Positions 15,001 to 27,000 of a stretch of DNA of 64,000 bases are shown here, one piece after another. Positions within the stretch are counted from its first letter, which is position 1. The number at the start of each line of letters is the position of its first letter. Below the pieces are notes generated by a model that made no database searches, was not told where the DNA came from, and saw only the letters and a list, made by a program, of their open reading frames with translations. This stretch comes from Timema cristinae (Eukaryota; Arthropoda; Insecta; Phasmatodea; Timematidae): assembly GCA_039000515.1 (NCBI GenBank), contig JBCFYV010000001.1, positions 12,129,928 to 12,193,927 of the forward strand, written 5' to 3'. The position numbers were made by a program, and so were the translations under genes.

Positions 15001-18000
15001 TAAGGAAAGTGTTTAAATAGATAAATTTAAAAATAAAATATTATTGGTTTTTTGTCATCATCTGAAGATTTAGTAAGAAAAAAAAAGGGCTATTAAAAAA
15101 TATAACTGAGCATAGTCCGCTAATTTACAAATGTGAATATTGGGAAAAAGTTGAAGAGAAAATATATTTGGTGGAACGCAAGAAAAAAAAAAGAGGTTGA
15201 ATACCCCTGTTCAAGTCAACTAACTCTGAAATATTTCTTATTTCCTCCCCGTCAGCTGGGGTCACAGGTGACAGAAGCCAAGTCGACCCTGGACACGGCC
15301 TTGGAGCTCTCTCTCGGCCTCCAGTCAGACATCCCTGCGCTCCAGGAGTGGCTGGAAGGGGTGGAAAGTCAGCTGGATGAACAGGAGCTGACTGGAGGGG
15401 TACAGGACCTCACTCCGCAGATAGCTTTCGTCAAGGTTAGTCACACGCATGCACACACACACATACACATACACACACACACACACACCACAACACACAC
15501 GTTGGCATCATGCCTGTTGGAGGGAGAGCAATTATATTAGTTGGCCTATAAGACCCAGTGATGTGAAATAATATCGAGGTGTTGTGCTTACTACAGTGAC
15601 TAATCAGCTCAGACACTGGATCTAATCCTGTGCGGTCAAAATATAATAATTTTATGTAGTGAAAGCTGGCAATATACAAATGATTCATATCAATTTTTGT
15701 ATATAAAAAATTAAAAATAAAATAAATATATATATTATACACACCCTATATCATGTAGCTCACTTTGACAGATTACTCTATGGCCCTATCTTATAATTGC
15801 ACCATAGTGGAACCAAGCAAGGTAACTAGTTACCTTACAAAGTAAACTCAAAAGTATAAAGTATATTACCTTCATATTTAAAAACTATGTTTATTGATAA
15901 ATTTGTCACTCCTTCCCCCCAGAAATCTCTCGAGGTGGATGCCCCGAAGTGGTCATTAACCAAGGAGAAGGTCAAGACTTCTCACAAAGCGTTCTCGTCC
16001 CTGTGTGACCCAGTGTATCTAGAAGTGCTCAAGGACAACGTCAACGACGCCATGAAGAAGTGGGACAGGATCCAGACTCGACTCAAAAACTCCATGGACA
16101 GTCTCCAGAAGGTCGGTAATTTAGGATATGCTCTCTATTAGACATTTAATTGATCCTGCAAGTAATCATAATCAAACTATTTTAATGTCCCGAAGAAGCT
16201 AGAAGTTAATTTTTTTTGATGAAGTCAACAAAGGAAAGATAGGAAGAATCTACACACTTACTAGAAAACTGCCGGTTTCAAAGTTACCAATTAAAACACA
16301 ATGAAACGGTTATGTAATTTTCAGGGTACATCAGCCCCCTTCTTCAGCAACACCATTTTGTTTCTATTCTCCTTTTCTGTACATATTCTTTTTTTTTATC
16401 TAGTTTTTTGTCCACTTTTCTCCTATTCTGATTTATACTGAAGAAGGGGATGGATTAACCATGAACATTTCATAATTATGTGTTTTGTTTTAGTGTGGAC
16501 TTTGAGGCCTACAGTTTTTTGGTAAGTGTGTGTTGTTGGGTGAAAGTGCACCATCAGACAAACTTGGGGAAGTAGGGAGTTGGTCTATCCTACTACCTCA
16601 AACAACCAAACCAAGTTTGTATCATGAGCTGCCATTACTGATCTTGTTTTTGGTATGTTTCTGCAGGAACAGCTGGAACTATCCCAGTCGAAGCGGGAAG
16701 AATTTGAACACTCCTTGGGGGAGATCAGGGAGTGGTTGAAAGGGACAGAGCAACATCTGACCGGCTGGACTCCCTTCCTTCAGGACAAATCAGTGCCCGG
16801 GACCTAGCAGAGTGCAATGTACGCTTATTTCTTGTCGTACACTGTTTCGTCCCCATTCAGATGCAACAGACATGTACTGAATTATGGATGGGCCCTAGAG
16901 TCTTTGAACCCTTGAACAGAATCCTTGCGCCCTCTAGTACTTGCGCCCTTGAGTACTTGCGCCCTCGAGTACTTGCGCCCTCGAGTACTCGCGCCCTCGA
17001 GTCCTTGATTTCTATAATCTTTTGAGTCCTTGAACCCTCAAGTCCTTGCGCCTTGAGTCCTCACACCCTCGAGTACTTGCACCCTCGAATACTCGATTTC
17101 TCACACCTTTTGAGTCCTTGCGTTCTCAAATATCTCCACCCTCAAGTCATTGAGTTCTTGCATCTTTGTGCCCTCGAGTTCTTGTATCCTTGAATAATCT
17201 GAATTATTAAAGCAATTCAAGGTTTGAGGATTCGAGAAATTATTAAATTAAAGATTCAATCTAAAAAAAATATGATTATGATTTAATTTTAATCTACAAT
17301 AAGAGAGTGTAGAAACACTGTACACTGTACAGTAATGTAAAGTAAGACAATTTGAAAGGAGAGTTAGGTTTCCTGGATAGAAATGAAGAGAGAAGTGTGT
17401 TTGTTCCTGTCTAGGACTAACCTTACTATCCTTTCAGGTTGGCTTCCTTCACCTTCAATTACTTTACAAGATTGTACAGTGTTTTTTGCACTGACGAGAC
17501 ATTAGGCAATAATTCTTTTAGTTTTAAATAATAATTTGTTTTGTTGCTCTAATAGACCCTACTGCTTTTTGGGGGTTCAGAACCAATTATAGTTATAGGA
17601 TGAACTTAGTAACCAGGCCCCACACCATTGATTTAAATCTTGAATGTATGAATGCCATAATAATTAATGCATTATAAGAAATGTTATCACCCTTAAAATT
17701 ACACTGTTAAATATCCTCTTATTTTAAATGCAAGCTCTCTCTCCTCCCCTCCCCTCTCACCCCCCTCCCCGTAATTTAGATTCATGAGCTATTTACATTA
17801 CTAACACTTGTATGCTTTGTTTCCCCTTAAGCTAGTAGTATTATCTTGGCAGATTACACTATGGACCTTTCTTATAAGCTACACCATAGTGGAACCAAGT
17901 AAGGTAGCTATCTTACCTTGACCGATTACATTATGGTCCTATCTTATAAGCTACACCATAGTAGAACCTAGTAAGCTTGCCCCCTTTGAGGGTAAATTGA

Positions 18001-21000
18001 GGGTACACAAATTGATGAGGACGTATTTGTAAATACCATTCTTGTTAATTTTTAGTTTGATCACATTTTAAATGATGGTTGGTGTTTTTGTCCCAAGGAG
18101 CTGCAGGTGGAGATGTTGTCTCGCAAGGGCCGAGTAGACACCCTGCGTGATCTGGCCGTGGACTTGATGGTGAGCGGGGAGGGTCACCAACAGCTCCCCA
18201 CCTCGGTGGAACAGCAGCTTATCGATCTCAACAGCCGGTGGGGGGAGGTCCTTCATCGGATACATGTGAGTCCTTGGCGCTCTTTACCGTTCTCGGCAGC
18301 CTTGCGAAAATACCTTGCTTCTTTGTCGCTTTTTCTCGGATTGAGGTACAGAAGAATGATTATCCTCCGTTTTGTTTTGGAGAATGTTCAGGGTGATAAA
18401 GGTGAAAAGTCTTTACTTGTTTTTGACGTCTCGTTTTAACAAACTTTTAAAAGAAATTGTTTATTTAAATCTTCAACTCCTGAAAGATAATCACATTTCA
18501 AGAATGTGAAAAATCTTCTGGTTCATAATCTTTAAAATATAATAATTTTAGGTAAAGATTTACAACCAGTTTCCTTATCAAAAATTTACTCCTTTTTCTG
18601 AATTTTGATGGAACTCTTTTAAATTAATTACTTTTCCATAGGAACTTAACCCATCTGTGGTCAAATGGTCCAAGGTGTCAACTCTAGGGTTAGACTAGAT
18701 TGACATTGGGGAGATCTGGTTTGAGTTAACTGAGGATGGTTTTTCACTCTTCATCCATGCAAATGTGTGTACATTTAATCTTAAATGGTACCTTCGTTCC
18801 TATTTCATTAATATAATTTATGTTTGTGTATAACCCAAACTGGCACAAAATATCCTATGAAAAAAAAAGCAGCTTATCAATTTAAAATAATATATTGAAT
18901 AAGGTACTAAAGAATAAAATAAAAAAATACAAAAAATTTATTTTATTTCATATCTTTTAATATGATGTATCCCAAAAAGGGAACATAAGTTTTCCCTAAC
19001 AAGATGTAAATAAAATAACCATCGAGTGCTGGGGAGGGAGGCAGATAGCCTCCCACAAAATGGCTTGCTTTGCAAAGCACCATCTCCATTTTTCCACTTG
19101 TAAAACTTGCCATAACCTCAAAAGTGAATAGAGGTTTTTCGGGGAGGTTTAGAAACAATGGTATCCATCAAGGTTTTGCACCAATCAGTTTTTTTTTTTG
19201 CAAGGCTGTCTCTTTTTTTTCTTAGTCTTCATATTGGCTTTCTTATGCATTAAAGTCACTTTTGGAAATTAGTTAAGATTTGCATGAAAATGAATCAATA
19301 TAATTAGTTAATTATAGATGTACTTTTAATAATCTATCAATCGCGTTTATAATGTTATCACAAGAAGATTAAAGATTTAACACTGCATATTATTGCTACT
19401 AATTCCTTTTAAATTTTCCAAGGGGAAAATGCTGAGAAATGACTTTTAAATTAAACATTGGAAGGAGAATAGGAGGACAAGGCCTGCAAACTTACCAGAA
19501 AACTGTAGTCCTCAAAGTTCCCAATTAAGAACTCAATAAAACACATAATTATGTAACTTTCAGGGTACATAGCAGAAGAGAGTTAAAACGGTGTGAAGAA
19601 GGGAAATGATGTACTCTGAAAATTACATAATTATGTTATTTATTATGTTTTAATTGTGCACTTGGTGGCCTACAGTTTTCTGGTAAGTTCTTAATTCTAT
19701 TATTTATTAATTCTATTAAATTTTGAGGGATCAAGTTTGTTCTTTTTACTTTAGGCTATCATAATTTTTAATACAAAACTAACCCAACTATTTTAAAATA
19801 AGCACAACTTTTGTTTTTATTGTATATTTGCTTGACGAATAATTTCCTCCCCTAACCTTAGCATAATTTTGCATTTTTCTTTCAAATGCACTTGTTAGCC
19901 TATTTGAATGTTTAAAGAGATAAAAATAAACTGACCATTGAGGCCACCTATGGTGCATTTAATTAATTTGGTACCTTTGTCTTACCATTAAAATTACAGC
20001 TTAAGAGTTTTCAAACAAATGTAAATGTTTCTATTCTAAATAAACATTCTTTCTAGCTTGTTCATGCTCTGGTGATGGCATAACACTTTGCTTTGCATGC
20101 CCCTCCTTTTTTTTTTAACCCAAACATGTATTTTATAACATCTCAACGAGTTGTCTGGTTCCCGTCGTAAGCTAGCAAGCTGGTTGGGTGGTAAGCATGG
20201 TCAACCACAGTTCTGAGGACCTAGTTCAGATCCCATCCAGTGCTTAGGATATGATGTATTTGTGTGGCTTTGCTGTGGCCAACATTTTCTTTAACTAAGC
20301 TCGGGAGGTTAGTGATAGAATAGCAAATTAAGCTAGTTTTTAAGTTGTGTTGATACAGACCCGCTTTAAGAAATCTTTGTTTGGTTTTTAATTAATATCC
20401 AAGAGATTTAAACACATAAGTAGGTTTTGAATTACCTGTGAACAAAATATAACATGAGTGAGATCTATAGGGCCGGCTAAGCATTATAAAGCTCCAGTAA
20501 TGTGATAGTTTGAGGGATGTTTTACACATAGTTATCTTTACAATGGTTTTTCAATACTCTCTAAACACCCATGAGGGTACATTTACCCCTTAGCTACCCT
20601 CGTTCATACTCTTGTAATAGGTATAAAGTGAGTTATAAGAATGGTCCCAGGGGCTAACAACTTCTTTTGGGTCAGAACCTCCCCCAAACTAACAATTAAA
20701 AAAAAATGCTTTAGCTTTCTACTAAATGTTCTTTTACCATAATACCATAACCACCAATTTGCATGAATTTTAATAATATCTCTTATATGTATTCTACATT
20801 AAATATATCAACATTATTTTTTAAACAGTGGAAAGAATAAAATTGGACAGAATATCGGTCAGTAAAACATATCATAAACATTGATTAATTAATCTTAGTA
20901 AACAGTTTTTTTTAGGGAAATACACAAAAAAACTTTTATAATATTTTTTTTGAGCCAAATTTTAAACATTAATGGTTTATTTGTTTTCTTTAGAGACTAG

Positions 21001-24000
21001 TTTCCTGTTTCAATTCTGATTCTTAAATTTTATCCTCGATTCTTTATTTTGATTACTTAATATTTACAACTTAAAGATGTTTCCAAGCATAGTCTTTCCC
21101 ATTAATCGATCGCTAGAACACAACGTATATTTGTAGTTTGTCCGTCCCAAGGTGAAACTGCAAATGAATTAATAATAGTCACCATAATTTTTTTTTACCC
21201 AAGTCTTAGTTTTGGTCATTAGGATTCAAGAGCTAGGAATCGTCCCTCAGTTGATAGAATGTCTGTCTATTGAGCTAAGGGTCCTGGGATAAATTCCTGA
21301 CATGGCCGGATATCATTAATGAAATGTATGTTTCCCCAATTCACAGTGGTAAATTAATGGCCTGGGGCTGGATGTTGCGTCTTTTCTAGATTTAAATCGT
21401 CTGCTGATATAATTAGATGGTTCAGAAAGTGAACATTAAATACCTTGAATAATAATAATAATAAAAAGGAAATCATTGTATTGTAAATTGTGATATTAAG
21501 ATTCTTTCAATAATAGCAAGAATCAGGGATGTAAATGTTTCCAAGAATCAAGTTTGACTTCTGTAGCATTTATTTATGAAATATAAAAAAGAGTTATAAA
21601 ATAAGTAATTTAATCTTGTTTTTGTGTGCTCTAAGCTTAACTTGATAAATGTGCTTAAGCATATTCTGTGTTCATGTATTACATGTTCTTATCTTAGTAT
21701 TCAAGTCTTAACTCTAACAGTCTTAACTTTGCTGAAGATAATACTTTTTAAATAAGTGTGTCTGTGTCAATTATGCAAGCAATCCAGGTTCACATCCAGG
21801 TGGTGATTATTTTGTCTTTAAAGAGTATTCTTAATGCCCCCTTTTTTGTTTTCTGGATATTGGTTACAGGCTGTGTATAAAAATAACTCATTTAATCTTT
21901 TGCATTTATTGAGACTTAATTTCTGTGTTTTTTCCCCCCTGTGGTCAATAAATATGTATATAATGTAAATACTATTGTTTTATAAAAAAATTGCATTAAT
22001 TTTTTGAACAACTGAATTGTAACATTTAACTAATAAAATTCATTCAGTGTTTTATATCATAACAAGTGGATTCCTGTTAACCGGCACATATCAGGGTTAG
22101 ATCACTATGGTCCAATTAAGCAACATTTTAATCAGTGAACTCAAAAAAAACATTTTAACAGAGTAAAGAAAAAAGTGTGAATAAAATAAAAGGAAGGTGG
22201 CATTTAAAGAAAGCACTCTGTATTTAATTTACGTTGGTACAAACATTTGTTTAAAAATAACTAAAAACAAACATAAGGTATGGTCCATATAATATGTAAA
22301 ATGATAATTAAAATAATGAGTGTGTCAAGCAAAGGTTACATATTAACAAGCATGGGCTAGTTTTCATAGTCGGGCTTAGTACACATCAAGTGCGGTGCTA
22401 TACTGAATACAGGATAACACCTACCTTGACCAGGATGGATTGAATCAGTTTCAGTCTAACGCCGCACTTGAGGCGTACTAAGCTTGGCTATGGAACTGGT
22501 CTGGTTTCGAGCATGTGTGCCATCAACAAACAGTTTGTTGATCCTTCACTGCCACAATCAATTGTTATGTTAACCCAAAGAAGCGAAAGAAATTCAGGTT
22601 AAATACTTATTTTGTTTCTTTTGTTTAATTTTGTTTAAAATAAATGGCTGTGCCGATTAACTAGAATCCAATGTATTTATAACAAAAATATTAGGCTTAG
22701 TACTTTTAAATATTTCATTTAATGGTTTTGTAAAATTATCTTATCTCATAAAGACATTTTATACTCCCCTCTCCCCTATCCTCTTCACCCTCACAGAGCA
22801 CATTAGTGCATGTCGACTCTCTCGACCAGAAGTTGGAGGTTTGACCCATGGTTAGGGCTATTACAACTTCTCCCCCCCCTCCCTTCCCCACAATGTTTTC
22901 CATCCCCTCCATGGTCATATCCTAGTGCACTTCTTTAAAATCTGACTCTCCTCTTTCTTTAACACGAGCACAGAAGTCGCAAGTAGTGTTGGCACTGAAG
23001 TGGCCAGCATTTGTATTTCTGTCGTTGTGGAACAAATACGGTGCAGGTTTGGTTCGTGGTGGCTTGTGGTGTTTTCAATGGATGTGTATAACATGAACAC
23101 CTAATAGACTGTGGAGGGTGACTTCAAGCGGGGTTGTGGTGTGTGTAATCTCTCGCATCAGCATAGACCTCCGATAAAACTTTACTAATCAACTCTTATG
23201 TTACATGCGGACATACCTGTCAAGGAAACTGAACAGAAGAATGGATTGCCCAAGGGAATATCCTTGAAAAATGGCCTCTCTCCCTAACCTCCTCGAACAA
23301 ATTTGGCTTTTTGTGTGTCCGATACCCGCCTTTGCATTTCCTCTCATATTAACATATTAAATTACGTTAAATTAGAAAAAAAAAACTAATTTTTTTTTCC
23401 CCACTTTGACTAGTGTTGCACAAGTTTTCATAAACCTTGAAATGTTTTTTTAATTTTATTTTTAACCTACTGCATCTTGCTTCGCTCCTGTCAATCTTTG
23501 CACATGTCACTTGTACCCAGAATGCACTGCACATGTGACTTGGTGATGGAGGAATGTGAGAAGCATATTATGCACTAAATTGTTGAAATGTTTTAATTTC
23601 TCTTTTTATCAATAGATACAACTTATTTCTATCATGTGTTTAACAAAAAAAAAACCATTAATTTATAATATATTGCTTAACTGTGAAAAGATCACCTGTT
23701 ATTTGTTTATTTATAAAACTAAAGATTTGAGCATTTTTGTAACACTTAGCATTTGATGCACACATGTTAGTTTGCTTATAATGCTAATTAAGTAAATTAT
23801 TTGTGAATTATAAATATTTTTTGAAACGTTATACTTACCAATTTAAAATAAATTACTTGTTTGATTATATACATATACAGTAGGAACCTCGTTAAGACAA
23901 ACTAATTGGACCGAAGTTTGTTCGGACCATTGACAATTTGGAATAAGCAGGAAAATACGAAAGGGTCTGCAAGGGAGGCCAAGAATTTTCCAAATTTAAA

Positions 24001-27000
24001 ATTAGAGTTAAATGAGTTCTACAAAGTCTACATTTAATTTAACTGCTGTATTACAATAATGATAGTTTTACATTTACAGCATATATTTTTTACAGTACTG
24101 TAATCATTTTAAGTTACAAGAAAACATTGTGTTGACTACAACATGTAAATATTAAGTATTTAATATCACTTTTTTTTACTATTATAATTTAACTTTGGTG
24201 AGTTTGTTAACAAAAAAAAAGTTTAATTTGACTTATCTAGTTTTTTTACACACCTCCCTTACATTTTCTAAACATTGTGTTTGGACTATGCTGAATTTCG
24301 GAACACCAGGGTTCGGTCTAACGGGGTATAGCTGTGTTTATATAAAACTGAAACACACCCAAGCTTTGAAATAAAAGATCAAAATGTTAATGCATGGTTT
24401 TAGTTGCTTCTAGCGAGTGCCTTGGTTTTTTCCAGGGCTGGACACAGAAAGCCAGTGCTTTACCCAACACCACCGCGGAGCCAGACACCGACCCTTCCCT
24501 TACCCCCGACCAACACACTTTAGTTCTGGGGGTTCTGAGGGGGGAGAGCCACAGGAGATCAAGGTCGTAGTAACCAAGGACACTCCCCTTACAGGGGACG
24601 AGGTGATGGAGGTAGAGTTTGAGGGGTATTTCAACCCAGGATTTGAGGACCCAGCGGAAAAACAGCCCGACGAAAACTTGGAAGAAATGCTGCTGGATCA
24701 GAACATTTCCGATATCGATAATGTCCTCGAGGATGTATCTCGCGAGAATAGAAACGGTGCGGTAAACACCCCCTTAATGGAGCTTGAAACACACAGGGAC
24801 ACATTTGTAGAAAAACCTAAAATGTTAAGTAATATCCCGGATTTAGTTCGAGTGACGACATCCACCAAACAATTCAGGTACGATGTAAAAGACATGTCTC
24901 CCGAGGGTGATCCTTTAGATGACTACCCGAAAAATAAGACTCTGACTGAAGGAACGGAACAGATGGAAGAGAAGAGTGAGACAAGTGATGAGAACGATAC
25001 ATTCCTATTGGCCCAGAATAGTAGTTTGTTCTCTCAGGTGTCTACAAATACCCTAGTGGCGCATAAAGTCCTAGGGGGGCAGGCGTCAAGGCAGGAGGCG
25101 GATCCCTGCCAGGTGGTTGAGGTTAAGGAGGTGGAGATAGTGAGGTCTCCCTTGGACACAGTGATGTACCCCACCAGTGCGAGCATCGAAACCACAATGC
25201 ATTGATGCCCCAGTGTGTGGAGAGGGTCGAGATACTCGACGAGCCGGACACAGAATCTGATAAAGAGCTTTCCCCGACTGTGAAGCGCAAGTCAGGCGAG
25301 GTCTCAGGAACCACGGGAAACCAACGTGTCGAGAAGGAGGAAGGCGAAATGGAGGTGGATACAGACACCGTGAGGAGGAAAAAGACGGACGAGGGCGCTC
25401 CGAGCAAACTGGTTACTCCTCGTCCTCTTAAAACTGACGAGGATATTATCCGGGTGAGTGACCAAACCGCATGTGCCGACAACAACTCTGTTTACTCACT
25501 GCTAACAGAGTCCGCTGATTTGCTCAGGAGGTCCCCCCCTAAGCTTGCTATCACCCTACACAGCTCCGACATGCATGTCTCGCCGGCAACCCCTCCCCCC
25601 ACTCCTGCTGCATACCCCTCCGCCGATGATTCCCCCTCACTTTGTCTTCAGATGACTGACAAAGTTAACAGGACAGAAGAAACAACCATAACTGCATGGC
25701 GTGGGTTTGAAAGTGTTAACGATAACCTAGGGGGCCCCAAAACGGCTAAGAGAACCAAACTGGGTGTCTTGGAAGTTGAGCAGAGTAGGTCGGAAGGTAG
25801 CAAACCGTCCTCTTTGAAGGAAGTGACCTTGAAGAAAGAAATGGAAGTCTCCAAAACGTACAGATTGGTGGGTAATATCGCAGACCCGGGGGCCGCGGTA
25901 GGGCTGGGGCCATAATCAATGCGGTCGAGGAATACAACAGTTTTTACGGTAGTGACAAGGAAACTGATGACGCTATAGAGTTTTCTGATGATGGTGAGCC
26001 TCTCGTCGAGCTGTATGATAGTTCAAGCTCGGACGACGACGATGATGACGATCTTCCTCTCGTTCACTTTGTCGCCCAACGGTTGGACAAGGTGGGTTCT
26101 AACTCAAAAACAATTATGTTATGTGTGCATTTTGGTTGGTTTTGAGTTCAATATTAACAGAACCACTAGAAATTGTATCTGAAACATTTGAACAAAATGT
26201 CTATTATTATGGTAAAGAACAATTTTTAGATGTGATTCTGATTTGTAACTAACTTAAGTTGTTGGTCAAATATTTTAGTATTCTCATTTAACACTAGATT
26301 ATTTTATAAGGTTGACACAACTGACTATTTTCATTGTTATAAATGTAACAGAGACCAACAAATATTGTAAATGAACTGTTTTGAACTAAATTATATCTTG
26401 TAATCTACATGGCTTCTGGATTTCATGCTTAATTGCATTTAATTAGTATTTGAATAGGATTCGTTAAAATTTTTAAATGTCAATCAACATCATAAATGAT
26501 TTAGTTTAATTTAGAAAAGAGGATAAACATTTATACCAGGCATGTCCAACCCTTCTCCGACTGGGGGCCGCATAAGTTTTTAGGGAATTGGCCCCGAGGG
26601 TCATAAATGACATTTATAGGTCCTAACACTGAAGTAGGGTAAAAATATTTGCGGATAATTGTTTATTTTTAATACATACAAAAGACAGAACTGTTGGTTT
26701 ACCAAATTTTGGCTGATTCTTACGGTTTTGTGAAATCAGTGCTCATTTACGTCTGCTTTGAGCTGGCAGGTTGCTCGTAATGAACTTGGTGGTAAAGGGG
26801 AGGGTGATGCTAGCAGCCCATGGACCAGAGGTTGGAAGTGCTATATACTTAAATAACTGGAATAATTAATTTTCTACAAAGTTTGTATATTTTATACTAC
26901 TGTTTTAGTTAGTTTTTCAATTTTGGAAAGTTCAATAAAACTTAGGTCCCATTTTAAAATAATAGACACATGCTTGACACAAATTGGTTGGGGACACTGT

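Larger units (their letters stand above)
16819..18097 (+). other. Intron 12
   Basis: Holds a degenerate 16-bp tandem repeat (about 16915-17175) and a tandem pair of short hairpin elements (17843-17975). The rest is AT-rich. Confidence 0.6.
18266..24435 (+). other. Intron 13 (6.2 kb)
   Basis: A large AT-rich intron. It holds a family C SINE (18647-18858), a TIR element (19489-19689), a pogo-like element with another element nested in it (22068-22669), and a second pogo/Tigger-like candidate (23878-24334). Two stretches with tRNA-like wording (about 20170-20240 and 21235-21305) may be old SINE heads. No exon recognised. Confidence 0.55.
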
